Source: Cellulophaga sp.
GTDB lineage: Bacteria > Bacteroidota > Bacteroidia > Flavobacteriales > Flavobacteriaceae
Assembly (NCBI GenBank): GCA_030731855.1
Contig: JANQTG010000154.1
Coordinates: forward strand, 1,649-42,282
DNA length: 40,634 nucleotides
Direction of reading: 5' to 3'
Made by a program: the position numbers and the translations under genes. The notes below the pieces were generated by a model. That model made no database searches. It had not been told where the DNA came from and saw nothing but the letters and a program-made list of their open reading frames with translations. Below are positions 28,562-37,668 of this stretch, in pieces (within the stretch, counting starts at the first letter, position 1; each line of letters begins with the position of its first letter).

Positions 28562-29815
28562 TTAGTTGTTATTTTTGAAGACCATTCCAACAGCTCCATT
28601 ATTTGTTTTTGTAAGCTCATAAATGAACGAAGGCTCCAGGCCTTTTTCTTCGCGATGCGATACGTAAATAATAGACGTACTTGTTTCGTTGGCTATTTTA
28701 TGAATCAATTGAACAAAAAGTGCAGCACTTTGATCGTCTAAATTCTCGGTAGGTTCATCTAAAATTAATAAAAGTGGTTGTTTTATCATCGCTCTTGCGA
28801 CCATTACTATTCTTTGGTTGCCTATTGTTAAATCCGAGAATAAAGTGTCTTTATGTGCTTTTAGATCTAAAACTTTTAGCCACTTACTGGCGAGTTGTTT
28901 TTGTTGGGTTGAAGGCATTTGGTAAAGGCCAATAGAATCATTTAAACCAGATATGAGCATGTTTTCGGTGGTATGTTGCCCTTTAAAATTATGGGTTAAC
29001 ATTGGGGCGTAGTATCCAATATTTTTTTTGATGTCCCAAATCGTTTCTCCACTACCTTTTTTATGTCCGAAAAGAAATAATTCTTGACCATAGCCTTTAC
29101 TGTTTTCTCCAGTAATCATTGATAGTAAAGTGGTTTTTCCACTACCATTTACGCCCTTTAACTGCCAAAACTCGCCTTTTGAAATTGACCAGTTTATATT
29201 TTTTAGAATCGGATTATTCTGGAACGATACACTAACATTTTTAAGTGCAATTAAAAGGTCATTTTTGTATTCGGATGTAGATATTGTCTTCGGAATTTTT
29301 TGTAAAAATAATTGCTTTTTAATGCCTTTTTCAAGATTTGAAGTTTGATCTACTATTTTAAATTTCCCATCTGGACTTAAAAACGCCTGATTTTTTATAA
29401 AATTTAAATGGTCATTTTTTCTACTTATCAGTAAGATGATAATAGTATGTAAACTAATATTTTCTAATCTCGATTTTAATTTTTTTCTTGAATCGGTGTC
29501 TAAATTATCAAACGGATGGTCTAAAACTAAATATTCGGGATTACTGGATAACAAAAAATTCAACACATTTTTTTGTTGTTCCCCACTCGACATCGATTTT
29601 AATGATTGATAAGTATCCTTTGTAGTGATTTTTAAGTCGTGTACTTCTTCTTGTCGTATAAATCCCTCTATAAATACTCTAGATAGCACTTTGCCTTCTA
29701 GGTCTTTTAAATAAGCGATTTCTTTTGGATAATTTCCCTCTAAAACCTTAGTAATAAAACGATGGCTATCGACTGAGTTGTCAATAAAAATAGTCCAATG
29801 TTTTGAGGTATTCAT
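28562..29815 (-). CDS. ModF/PhrA-like tandem ABC ATPase with a decayed first half
   Basis: A 417-residue soluble protein with two ABC ATPase halves and no membrane segments. The second half (about 188-417) closely follows E. coli ModF in GSGETIWDIKKNIGY and SIGLYQ; it has an intact Walker A GVNGSGKT (221-228), Walker B LILDE with catalytic Glu-354 and switch His-387, but a weak signature LTIGNQ (329-334). The first half lacks a Walker A: only about 74 residues precede a good signature MSSGEQQ (75-81), and its Walker B reads LVLDH with His-100 in place of the catalytic Glu. ModF is about 490 residues, so the N-terminal half is shortened. It ends a minus-strand run, 15 bp after the GNAT gene. 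Molybdenum transport is not implied; function unknown. Confidence 0.75.
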   Translation of the reverse strand: MNTSKHWTIFIDNSVDSHRFITKVLEGNYPKEIAYLKDLEGKVLSRVFIEGFIRQEEVHDLKITTKDTYQSLKSMSSGEQQKNVLNFLLSSNPEYLVLDHPFDNLDTDSRKKLKSRLENISLHTIIILLISRKNDHLNFIKNQAFLSPDGKFKIVDQTSNLEKGIKKQLFLQKIPKTISTSEYKNDLLIALKNVSVSFQNNPILKNINWSISKGEFWQLKGVNGSGKTTLLSMITGENSKGYGQELFLFGHKKGSGETIWDIKKNIGYYAPMLTHNFKGQHTTENMLISGLNDSIGLYQMPSTQQKQLASKWLKVLDLKAHKDTLFSDLTIGNQRIVMVARAMIKQPLLLILDEPTENLDDQSAALFVQLIHKIANETSTSIIYVSHREEKGLEPSFIYELTKTNNGAVGMVFKNNN

Positions 29816-29830
29816 TTTAAGAAATCGATT

Positions 29831-30349
29831 TTAGAGTTTTACGCGATAAATAGATACCGGATTATTAGCGTATACCGTATCAAAGTCTATCGTCATACCT
29901 AATTGTAAAGCCACTTTTTGAGAGGGAATATTAGTTTTGCTGATAATAGAGATTACCGATTTTGATAGGTTTTTTTCGCGCGCGTAAATTTTACACTGTT
30001 TTGCCGCTTCGGTGGCATAGCCTAAACCCCAGAATTTAGGTAATAGCGAATAAGCGATTTCCAATTCTTTTTCCTGATTTATTTCTTGTACTAATAAACC
30101 ACATAAGCCCACAAGTTCATTAGTAGCTTTCTTTATTAAAGCCATTTTACCACCTAAATTGTTTTCGTAGCGATAAAAAGTACGGTCAAAATCAACTTGG
30201 CAAGCTTCTGTAGGATTTTTTGATAAACCAGACCAGTGTTTTGAAGTATTTTCGTCTTGATGAAAAGGCAACCAAACATTAAAATCTTCTTGTTGAAGTC
30301 TTTGGAAGTTTAACCGTTCTGATGAAATTTGATCTAAGAGATACTTCAT
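29831..30349 (-). CDS. GNAT-family N-acetyltransferase (RimJ/RimL-like)
   Basis: A 172-residue soluble protein of the GNAT fold. It opens with SERLNFQRLQQEDF, the usual start of RimJ/RimL-type enzymes, then strands LVGLCGLLVQ and LEIAYSLLPKFWGLGYATEA, in which the GLGYAT loop replaces the R/QxxGxG/A acetyl-CoA pyrophosphate site. The end KTNIPSQKVALQLGM fits the motif B region. It would acetylate an amino group on a protein or small molecule; the substrate is not readable. It lies 12 bp after the DUF192 gene and 15 bp before the ModF-like gene, in one transcript. Confidence 0.82.
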   Translation of the reverse strand: MKYLLDQISSERLNFQRLQQEDFNVWLPFHQDENTSKHWSGLSKNPTEACQVDFDRTFYRYENNLGGKMALIKKATNELVGLCGLLVQEINQEKELEIAYSLLPKFWGLGYATEAAKQCKIYAREKNLSKSVISIISKTNIPSQKVALQLGMTIDFDTVYANNPVSIYRVKL

Positions 30350-30361
30350 CTGATAACACTT

Positions 30362-30856
30362 TTATTGTCTTGTAAAAACAATACTATCTTTAACTTCTAA
30401 AAGAAATTTTTCAGCTAAACCCGCATTAACCTCTAAAACATATTTTATGGGTACTTGAGACGAAAGTCCATTTTCGTTAAAAGGTTCAGCATTTTCTTGA
30501 AAACTAGCGATCTTTAAATGTTCATCAAGAAAAATAATATCAAGGGGTATTTCTGTATTTTTCATATAAAACGAATGCATTTTAACATCCTCAAAAATAA
30601 ATAACATACCTCTGTTGGCTAACATTTTTTTTCTATACATTAAGCCAGTTTCGGTTTCGTAAGGAGTTTCAGCTATTTCTATGTCAAACCTAGTCACTAC
30701 AGAATCGGTTTTGGATTTATAAATAGTGAGCTCTCCTTCTTTTTTAAATTCGATGGGTGTGGTTTTAATTTCGGCTTTTGTTTCTTCTTTACAACTCGTA
30801 AAATTTAAACTTATAGCTAAGAATGCCAAAAGAGAGAGTATGTTTAATTTTTTCAT
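30362..30856 (-). CDS. DUF192 family lipoprotein
   Basis: A 164-residue protein with a lipoprotein signal (residues 1-21, lipobox FTSC with Cys-22) and a single DUF192 domain: ETGLMYRKKMLANRGMLFIF, MHSFYMKNTEIPLDIIFLD, and VKYVLE-like KYVLEVNAG near the end. The domain's function is not established. The gene lies only 4 bp after lgt, the enzyme that acylates lipoproteins, so it is likely both co-expressed with and modified by Lgt. Confidence 0.85.
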   Translation of the reverse strand: MKKLNILSLLAFLAISLNFTSCKEETKAEIKTTPIEFKKEGELTIYKSKTDSVVTRFDIEIAETPYETETGLMYRKKMLANRGMLFIFEDVKMHSFYMKNTEIPLDIIFLDEHLKIASFQENAEPFNENGLSSQVPIKYVLEVNAGLAEKFLLEVKDSIVFTRQ

Positions 30857-30860
30857 GTTT

Positions 30861-31817
30861 TTATGCTTTTGTTGGTCTAAACATAAAGTAAAGTCCGATA
30901 ATTACAAACGGAACGCTTAGCCACTGACCAATAGATAATAACTCCATAGATTCATCTAGCGAATTTTGACGTTCTTTTACAAACTCTACAAAAAACCTAA
31001 CCGTCCATAAAAGCACTAAAAAAGTACCAAATAAAAACCCAGGTTTATCTTTTTTATCGGTCTTCCAATAAAAATAGTAAAGAATAATAAATACAAAAAT
31101 ATAGCTGATTCCTTCGTACAATTGCGCAGGATGCCGGTAGGGTATTTTTTCTAAAACTTCTGAAAATTTCGGATTATTTTCTATTAATTTATAAGCAATG
31201 CTTGTGGTTTTTGCTTTGGTGATTTGTAACGCTTCACCGCCCGATAAATCATCCGAATTACGGATAAATCGGGTAGCAAATACGAATGACTTATCGACTA
31301 CTTTACCAACAATTTCGGAGTTAAAAAAGTTACCTAACCGCACAAAAAATGCGCCTATAGCAACAGGAATTACAATCCGATCTAAAATCCATAATACTTT
31401 AAATTCTGGATTTTTACGTACATATAAATACATGGCGATTATAATTCCAATAGCCGCTCCGTGACTTGCTAATCCGGTAAATCCTGTGAATTCGTATCCT
31501 TTTATAAAACCTAAAAGTGTACCATTTGCACTTTCTCGTATCGGTAATAATATTTCTAAAATATGATTTTTATAATAAGGCCAATCGTAGAAAAAAACGT
31601 GTCCTAAACGGGCGCCAAGCATGGTAGCTAAAACGGTGTAAATAAATAGAGAATCTAACTGTTCTACGGTTTTTTTCTCTTTTAAAAATATTTTTTTCAT
31701 GATGTACCAACCTACACCAAAGGCGGCAATCCATAAAAGGTTGTAATATTTTATCTGAATGAATCCGATTTTAAAAAGTGTGTCATCTAGATTCCAAGTA
31801 ATACCTAACAAGTACAT
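30861..31817 (-). CDS. lgt: Prolipoprotein diacylglyceryl transferase
   Basis: Inner-membrane enzyme that transfers a diacylglyceryl group from phosphatidylglycerol to the lipobox cysteine of prolipoproteins, the first step of lipoprotein maturation. The 318-residue protein has about seven membrane segments and the family motifs: MLGARLGHVFFYD, GLASHGAAIG with the essential His, FVRLGNFFNSEIVG (Lgt signature), RHPAQLYE, and RFFVEFVKERQ near the C-terminus. An insert of about 40 residues lies between NSEIVG and RHPAQ, as in other Bacteroidota. It follows yidD after 93 bp and precedes the DUF192 lipoprotein by 4 bp. Confidence 0.93.
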   Translation of the reverse strand: MYLLGITWNLDDTLFKIGFIQIKYYNLLWIAAFGVGWYIMKKIFLKEKKTVEQLDSLFIYTVLATMLGARLGHVFFYDWPYYKNHILEILLPIRESANGTLLGFIKGYEFTGFTGLASHGAAIGIIIAMYLYVRKNPEFKVLWILDRIVIPVAIGAFFVRLGNFFNSEIVGKVVDKSFVFATRFIRNSDDLSGGEALQITKAKTTSIAYKLIENNPKFSEVLEKIPYRHPAQLYEGISYIFVFIILYYFYWKTDKKDKPGFLFGTFLVLLWTVRFFVEFVKERQNSLDESMELLSIGQWLSVPFVIIGLYFMFRPTKA

Positions 31818-31910
31818 TCACATTTATTTTAAGAGGCTAAGATAAGAAAATAAAAAAGTAGTCAGCGCTCAGGTTTGCAAAGAAATAAAAAATATGAAGT
31901 GGTGGTGTAT

Positions 31911-32132
31911 CTATGGAACTGGGTCATAGCCACATCCGCCCCAAGGGTTACAGCTAAAAATACGTTTTAAGCCCAACCAACCACCTTTAAATAGTCCATA
32001 TTTTTTTAAAGCCTCAAGCGTGTATTGCGAACAAGTAGGGGAGTAGCGGCAGCTTGCAGGAGTTAAGGGGGAAATAACCAATTGGTAAAAGCGCACTAAA
32101 AAAACAAAAGGAGCAATCAGTATTTTTTTCAT
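31911..32132 (-). CDS. yidD: Membrane protein insertion efficiency factor YidD
   Basis: A 73-residue membrane-associated protein of the YidD family, which helps YidC-dependent insertion of inner-membrane proteins. It shows an amphipathic or hydrophobic start ([17 protein letters not shown]), the conserved [11 protein letters not shown] with paired cysteines, [19 protein letters not shown] and the closing [13 protein letters not shown]. Length and motifs are standard. Unlike in many bacteria, it is not next to rnpA, rpmH or yidC here, but between cysS (28 bp) and lgt (93 bp). Confidence 0.93.
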   Translation of the reverse strand: MKKILIAPFVFLVRFYQLVISPLTPASCRYSPTCSQYTLEALKKYGLFKGGWLGLKRIFSCNPWGGCGYDPVP

Positions 32133-32160
32133 TTTTTCGGCGCTTTTCTATAAAAAAATA

Positions 32161-33642
32161 TTAATTCACACTAAACGTAGTGCCATCTTTACCATCTTTT
32201 AGCTGAATACCCAACGCAGCCAATTGATCTCTTATTTTATCAGACGTGGCAAAGTCTTTATTGTCTCTTGCGTCTTTTCTAAGTTGAATTAATAAAGAAA
32301 CTAAATCTGCTAATTTATCAGTTCCTGAACTACTTTCGTTTTTGTTTTCAATGCCTAAAACATCAAAAATAAAGGCATTTAAAGTACTTTTTAACAGTTG
32401 CTTATCGCTTTCAGTAATGGTTTCTTTGCCTTCTTTTAAAGCGTTGATGTGTTTTACAGCTTCAAATAAATGTGCAATTAGGGTAGGGGTATTAAAATCA
32501 TCATTCATAGCATCATAGCATTTTTGTTGCCATGTACTTACGTCAAAATCGCTCGATGAACTTGTGCTTAAGCCTTCTATGCCGTTCATGGCTTCCATTA
32601 ATTTCAGATATCCTTTTTCTGATGCTAGTAATGCATCATTACTTAAGTCTAAAATACTGGTATAATGCGCCTGCATCATAAAAAAACGAACAACAGCTGG
32701 GGAGAAAGCTTTGGATAATATCGTGTTATCTCCAGAAAAAATCTCATCAGGTAAAATATTGTTACCGGTAGATTTTGCCATCTTTTTACCGTTCATCGTC
32801 AGCATATTAGCGTGTAACCAATATTTAACGGGTGAAACTCCGTTTGTGGCTTCTGCTTGTGCAATTTCACATTCGTGATGTGGAAATTTTAAGTCCATTC
32901 CACCACCATGAATATCAAAAGATTCTCCTAAATATTTAGTACTCATAGCGGTACATTCTAAATGCCAACCAGGAAAACCATCGCCCCAAGGAGAAGGCCA
33001 GCGCATAATATGTTGTGGTTCTGCTTTTTTCCATAAAGCAAAATCTTGTGGACTTTGTTTTTCGTTTTGGGCAGTTAACTCTCGCGTATTAGCGATCATA
33101 TCTTCTAATTTTCTCCCACTTAACTTTCCGTATTCATGCGTTTCGTTAAATTTTGGAACATTAAAATAAACGGATCCATTTATTTCGTAGGCGTATCCTT
33201 TTTCAATAATATCTTTTATAATTTCAATTTGCTCAATTATGTGGCCCGTAGCAGTAGGTTCTATGCTCGGAGGTAAAAAATTAAACTTTTGAAGTATATT
33301 ATGAAAATCTACGGTATAGCGTTGTACTACTTCCATAGGTTCAATGCGTTCTAAACGTGCTTTTTTGGCAATTTTGTCTTCCCCTTCATCAGCGTCATTT
33401 TCTAAATGACCCGCATCGGTAATGTTCCGAACGTAACGTATTTTGTATCCTAAATGTTTTAGGTATCTAAAGATCATATCAAAAGACATGAACGTTCTAC
33501 AATTCCCTAAATGCACATTACTATAAACTGTTGGGCCACAAACATACATTCCTATGGCACCTTCGGTAATAGGTTCTAAAATTTCTTTTTTTCCCGATAA
33601 GGAGTTGTAAACTTTTAGCTTTTGACTTTTATATAATTGCAT
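32161..33642 (-). CDS. cysS: Cysteinyl-tRNA synthetase
   Basis: Class I aminoacyl-tRNA synthetase that charges tRNA-Cys. The 493-residue protein has the zinc-site Cys-35 in YVCGPTVYS, the HIGH motif as HLGN (44-47), the second zinc region [10 protein letters not shown] (Cys-230) with PHHECEIAQ (253-262), and the KMSKS loop as KMAKS (287-291). The C-terminal helical domain contains [18 protein letters not shown], the usual CysS tail. It follows folE after 17 bp and precedes yidD by 28 bp, in one transcript. Confidence 0.96.
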   Translation of the reverse strand: MQLYKSQKLKVYNSLSGKKEILEPITEGAIGMYVCGPTVYSNVHLGNCRTFMSFDMIFRYLKHLGYKIRYVRNITDAGHLENDADEGEDKIAKKARLERIEPMEVVQRYTVDFHNILQKFNFLPPSIEPTATGHIIEQIEIIKDIIEKGYAYEINGSVYFNVPKFNETHEYGKLSGRKLEDMIANTRELTAQNEKQSPQDFALWKKAEPQHIMRWPSPWGDGFPGWHLECTAMSTKYLGESFDIHGGGMDLKFPHHECEIAQAEATNGVSPVKYWLHANMLTMNGKKMAKSTGNNILPDEIFSGDNTILSKAFSPAVVRFFMMQAHYTSILDLSNDALLASEKGYLKLMEAMNGIEGLSTSSSSDFDVSTWQQKCYDAMNDDFNTPTLIAHLFEAVKHINALKEGKETITESDKQLLKSTLNAFIFDVLGIENKNESSSGTDKLADLVSLLIQLRKDARDNKDFATSDKIRDQLAALGIQLKDGKDGTTFSVN

Positions 33643-33659
33643 TTAGTAGTTATAAAACA

Positions 33660-34340
33660 TTAAAATTTAGTGTCTAACTTAATAAAGTTTAAGAATTCAC
33701 GACGGGTTGCTTCTTCTTTAAATTTACCGCCATATTCGGCAGTAACGGTACTACTTTCAATATCTCGAATACCTCTAGAGTTAACACACAAATGTTTGGC
33801 ATCAATAACACAAGCCACGTCTTCGGTATTTAATACTTTTTGAAGTTCACGAACAATCTGAATATTTAAACGTTCTTGAACCTGTGGTCTTTTTGCAAAA
33901 TAGTCTACAATACGGTTCATTTTTGAAAGTCCTACAACAGTTCCGTTTGATATGTATGCAACATGCGCTCTACCCACTATAGGCAATAAGTGATGCTCGC
34001 AAGTGCTATAAAGCGTAATGTTTTTCTCCACTAACATTTCGCCATATTTATACTTATTATCAAAAGTAGAAGATTTAGGTTTTCTATTCGGGTGTAGGCC
34101 TGAGAAAATCTCGTTAACAAACATTTTAGCTACTCTATTTGGAGTGCCTTTTAGGCTGTCATCGGTTAAATCTAATCCAAGAGTTTCCATTATTTCAGAA
34201 ACATTTTCTCTAATTTTTATTATTTTTTCTTCATCACTTAAATCAAAAGCATTTTCGCGTAAAGGGGTTTCTTCTGAGGTAGCTATGTGGTTTTCACCTA
34301 TATCATCAAAACGCTCGTCTGTAGTACTGTCAATATTCAT
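33660..34340 (-). CDS. folE: GTP cyclohydrolase I
   Basis: Converts GTP to 7,8-dihydroneopterin triphosphate, the first step of folate (and pterin) synthesis. The 226-residue protein has zinc ligands Cys-114 and His-117 in STCEHHLLP and Cys-185 in KHLCVNSRG, and the substrate-binding GRAHVAYIS, GLSKMNRIVDYFAKRPQVQERL and ESSTVTAEYGGKF stretches. Residues 1-40 form a charged, non-conserved leader common in this group. It is the first gene of a seven-gene minus-strand run and has a promoter just upstream. Confidence 0.95.
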   Translation of the reverse strand: MNIDSTTDERFDDIGENHIATSEETPLRENAFDLSDEEKIIKIRENVSEIMETLGLDLTDDSLKGTPNRVAKMFVNEIFSGLHPNRKPKSSTFDNKYKYGEMLVEKNITLYSTCEHHLLPIVGRAHVAYISNGTVVGLSKMNRIVDYFAKRPQVQERLNIQIVRELQKVLNTEDVACVIDAKHLCVNSRGIRDIESSTVTAEYGGKFKEEATRREFLNFIKLDTKF

Positions 34341-34365
34341 TTTCTGTTCATCTCTTAATAAGCTG

Positions 34366-34398
34366 CAAAGATATGCATTATCTAATATTTAAAAGCAA
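34366..34398 (-). promoter_or_regulatory. Promoter of the folE-cysS-yidD-lgt run
   Basis: On the minus strand TTG (34398-34396), a 22-bp spacer and an exact TATCTTTG (34373-34366), 25 bp before the folE ATG. The spacer is at the long end for Bacteroidota. The rest of the 321-bp gap 34341-34661 is AT-rich without a visible gene. Confidence 0.55.
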
Positions 34399-34661
34399 TT
34401 TAGCTATGTTCCAAATCATATTATTATATTTTTTTAGCGTCATATGCTAAGCAGCTTAAGTTGTAGCTTTTGAAATATTTAAAAATTAACAAAATAGTTT
34501 TCTTAAAATATAAATATGGTTTTGTATTTATTTCTTGTAACATTTGACAATCAGTAGTTTAATTAGGATTGAATGGCATTTCATCGATTAAACGCAAATA
34601 AATCCGACCAAAAATACTAAAAGACCGTATATTGAGTTAAAATAGTACAACGATTATTATC

Positions 34662-36089
34662 ATGAAAATATTAGTTTTCTTTTTGTGTTTTATGGGACTA
34701 CAATCCTTATTAAATGCACAAAATACTCCAGACTGCCGAACGGCTATACCTGTTTGTGCAGATGCGCCTTTTATTGGTACCTCGAACGGACTTGGTGATA
34801 TTGAAGATTTTGATCCAGAAGTTATTACCGAAACTGGTTGTTTAGAAAAAGGAAGTGTAAGTTCTGCAAATATTGAGCACAATACTTCTTGGTATGTCTT
34901 TAGAGCTTTAGCTGATGGGCAAATTGGTTTTGATATTGAGTCTAATTCTCTTTTAGCAGAGTGGGATTTTGCTGTTTATGGTGGAAGCTCAGATGTAGAC
35001 TGTGTAGCGATAAGTAACGGCACAGCACAACCTATTCGTTGTAATTATGAAGTAAACAGTACAGATTTTACAGGTTTGGGTGTGAACCCAGAAAACGGAC
35101 AAGTAGGTGCGCCAAGTTTAACTCAAAATTTAAATACTTATGATGAATTGCTTGATGTTACTGCTGGGGAGATTTATTATATCTTAATTAACAACTTTAA
35201 TACTAATTTTGATGGTGATCCAGAAACATTTACGTTTTCTTTTACTGGAGATACAGCAGCTTTAGATTGTGATTTTAGAGATAGATTTTTAGGTCTAGAT
35301 ATTATTGCATGCGAAGGAGATCCAGACATCACCTTAAGCGCCTTACGTTCGCCAGCTGGGAATGATATCGTGAGTATAGTTTGGTCTGTGGATTATACGG
35401 ATCCTAATATACCGGATAACTCAAATTTGTTAAGTGGAGATATCACCACTGCAAGTGAGTTGGTTATACCTACAACTATTGCAAATTCTGGGCGGTATAG
35501 TGTAGTGATTACAACTAGTGCTGGAGGTACTGTTAGTCATTTAGGTGGAATTTTAATAACAATTTTCGGTCCGCCAACACTACAAGAAGTAATTACGTTA
35601 AATACTAATTTAACGAATAATCCTGATCAGAATAATATTGAGATTATTGCTGATGACCCTAGTGGCGTTGGTTCTTTTGAATATGCCATTAATGGAGGAG
35701 AGTTTCAAGACGACCCTATTTTTTTAGATGTACCTCCTGGTTTAAATACTGTAATTATAAATGATAAAAACAGTTGCGGAACTACTTTGCCGATTGAATT
35801 TTTAGTAATTGGCTATCCTAAATTTTTTACACCAAACGGCGATTTAGTTAATGATGACTGGAATATTAAAGGAATTGATGATCCGTCTATTGTGGCACCA
35901 ATAGTGTTTATTTTTGATCGCTACGGAAAATTATTAAAGCAATTAGACGCTTTTAGTGCTTGGGATGGTACTTATATTGGTAATGATATGCCTGCTTCAG
36001 ATTATTGGTTTCGCTTTGAATATAATGAAGCGGAAAGTGGAATAATCGTTGCAAAAACTACTCAGAACCACTTTTCTTTAAAACGATAA
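34662..36089 (+). CDS. T9SS type B sorting domain protein (secreted)
   Basis: A 475-residue secreted protein. It has a signal peptide (residues 1-20, ending LNAQ), an N-terminal domain (about 21-200) with CRTAIPVC, NTSWYVFRA, WDFAVYG and GEIYYILINNF typical of Bacteroidota surface proteins, a middle immunoglobulin-like part (about 205-380), and a C-terminal domain at 385-475 with KFFTPNGDLVNDDWNIKG, FDRYGKLL, WDGTYIGN and DYWF. That last domain is the type B sorting signal (gliding-motility-associated C-terminal domain) read by the type IX secretion system, so the protein should reach the cell surface or medium. Cargo activity unknown; the 320-bp gap upstream holds its promoter. Confidence 0.9.
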   Translation: MKILVFFLCFMGLQSLLNAQNTPDCRTAIPVCADAPFIGTSNGLGDIEDFDPEVITETGCLEKGSVSSANIEHNTSWYVFRALADGQIGFDIESNSLLAEWDFAVYGGSSDVDCVAISNGTAQPIRCNYEVNSTDFTGLGVNPENGQVGAPSLTQNLNTYDELLDVTAGEIYYILINNFNTNFDGDPETFTFSFTGDTAALDCDFRDRFLGLDIIACEGDPDITLSALRSPAGNDIVSIVWSVDYTDPNIPDNSNLLSGDITTASELVIPTTIANSGRYSVVITTSAGGTVSHLGGILITIFGPPTLQEVITLNTNLTNNPDQNNIEIIADDPSGVGSFEYAINGGEFQDDPIFLDVPPGLNTVIINDKNSCGTTLPIEFLVIGYPKFFTPNGDLVNDDWNIKGIDDPSIVAPIVFIFDRYGKLLKQLDAFSAWDGTYIGNDMPASDYWFRFEYNEAESGIIVAKTTQNHFSLKR

Positions 36090-36116
36090 AAGACCTACAA
36101 ATGCAGGTCTTTTAGG
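36087..36116 (+). terminator. Intrinsic terminator after the T9SS protein gene
   Basis: Stem 36087-36096 with 36105-36114 (core AAAAGACCT / AGGTCTTTT), 8-nt loop. The left arm overlaps the TAA stop codon at 36087-36089. Confidence 0.75.
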
Positions 36117-36137
36117 AAAAAATAAAATCTATTTATT

Positions 36138-37637
36138 TTAGAAATTTATAGTGTAGGTTAATGTTGCATTGGTATTTCTAGTGGCAATATCTAAAGTAGG
36201 ACTTGGACCCGTGCTTAAAGTATTGGTTCTTATATCTTGGTTGTTAGAGTTTAGAGCAAAGTCTAATCGACTTGGACCAAAATCATAACCAACACCACCA
36301 GACACTCCTTTTAAATCTCCAATGACGTTATTTGCATAAGGGCTTTGTTCATATCTATACCCACCACGTAAACTAAATCTTTCAATTTTGTATTCTCCAC
36401 CAAGTCTAATGCTTGATACAGCTTGTAATTGATTGCGAATAAATTCATTTTCAGAGGCAAAATTAGGGTCAGATACCGGTCTTAATTCTGCTTTAGACAT
36501 GTCTTGGTAGCTGTAATCTACACTTAGTAAGCCTGTTTTTGCAAAAACTAAAGCCAAACTTCCTGTTAATTTTTCAGGTGTTTTTATAGTGTATCTTTCA
36601 TATAGATTTATTTCATCAAAATCAATAAAGTTGATGTCTATATCTGCTAAATTAGAATTAATACGTTGTGAAAATTCATCATTTAATCGGTTCCAAGTAG
36701 GCGATTGATAACTAGCACCAACTCTAATAAAATCGTTTAATTTTCCTATAGCTCCTAAGCTAAATGAAAATCCGGAACCTTGTGTTCTTAAAAGATTGTC
36801 AAAACTTGCAGACCTTACTGGAGAATCCGCATCATAACCACTTTCTGTAATTAAGGTTAATTGCTCTGAAAAAATACTATGAAAATTTAGTGAAGCTCCA
36901 AGGTATAGGTTTTCTTTATACTGTGTTGCAAAGTTTGCAGTAAATTTATCATTGTAGCCAAAACTAGACTTTCTGTAAGTTTGATTTACACCATTGGCAT
37001 AATTAGTTAAACTAACATAGTCCGTATTGTTATCGTCATTAGGATCTACAGCATCAATAATTCCTCCAAATATTCCTAAAAAAGCTTGTTGCTCACGAAA
37101 CCCTAGGCTAGCACCAATATCCAAGTATGCTTCTTCAATAAATTCACCATCTTGAAGTAATAACTGACCTAATGGTTGTCCTTGCGCAAAGTTTAGAAAA
37201 TATTGATCGATACCTGTTTGCGTAGTATAAGCAGCCGAAACTTGATTATCAAAGTTTTGAATTCGATCATAATTTATCGCAACACTAATTTTTTTCCAAT
37301 GAGAATTTTGGTCCGTGCTTTTAAATACAAATACACCGCCAACTTGGTTGAGTTCTATATTATTTCTATTTACCTCAGGAGAACCTGCGGCGCTATTTTT
37401 GACATTGTAATTACTTCCAGAAAATGAAATTAAACTATTGTTGAAAACAGCTGAACCAGCGGGGTTAACATTTAAAGAAGATAAATCTCCACCTAGCGCT
37501 CCAAATGCACCGCTCATGGCTTGATATCTAGCAGTACCTTGTGTATTGTCAGCGCTATATCGTAAAACATCAGTTATGTTTTGAGCAGCAACTATAGAGC
37601 ATACGAATAGCGTTATTAAAATAAAATATTTTTTCAT
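36138..37637 (-). CDS. OmpP1/FadL-type outer-membrane transport protein
   Basis: A 499-residue outer-membrane barrel. A signal peptide (residues 1-18, ending VAAQ) is followed by LRYSADNTQGTARYQAMSGAFGALGGDLSSLNVNPAGSA, described here in parts: the GARYQAMSG..GALGGDLS..NVNPAG pattern is the N-terminal plug or hatch of the FadL/OmpP1/TodX family. The rest is rich in barrel strands and ends with LTYTINF, a C-terminal phenylalanine. Relatives move hydrophobic molecules such as long-chain fatty acids; the substrate here is unknown, and Bacteroidota members are also labelled 'hemin receptor' without good reason. It lies 31 bp after the Gly/Trp-rich lipoprotein gene, in the same transcript. Confidence 0.8.
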   Translation of the reverse strand: MKKYFILITLFVCSIVAAQNITDVLRYSADNTQGTARYQAMSGAFGALGGDLSSLNVNPAGSAVFNNSLISFSGSNYNVKNSAAGSPEVNRNNIELNQVGGVFVFKSTDQNSHWKKISVAINYDRIQNFDNQVSAAYTTQTGIDQYFLNFAQGQPLGQLLLQDGEFIEEAYLDIGASLGFREQQAFLGIFGGIIDAVDPNDDNNTDYVSLTNYANGVNQTYRKSSFGYNDKFTANFATQYKENLYLGASLNFHSIFSEQLTLITESGYDADSPVRSASFDNLLRTQGSGFSFSLGAIGKLNDFIRVGASYQSPTWNRLNDEFSQRINSNLADIDINFIDFDEINLYERYTIKTPEKLTGSLALVFAKTGLLSVDYSYQDMSKAELRPVSDPNFASENEFIRNQLQAVSSIRLGGEYKIERFSLRGGYRYEQSPYANNVIGDLKGVSGGVGYDFGPSRLDFALNSNNQDIRTNTLSTGPSPTLDIATRNTNATLTYTINF

Positions 37638-37668
37638 TTCAAAGTAATTTAAGAATTATAAAACTAGA

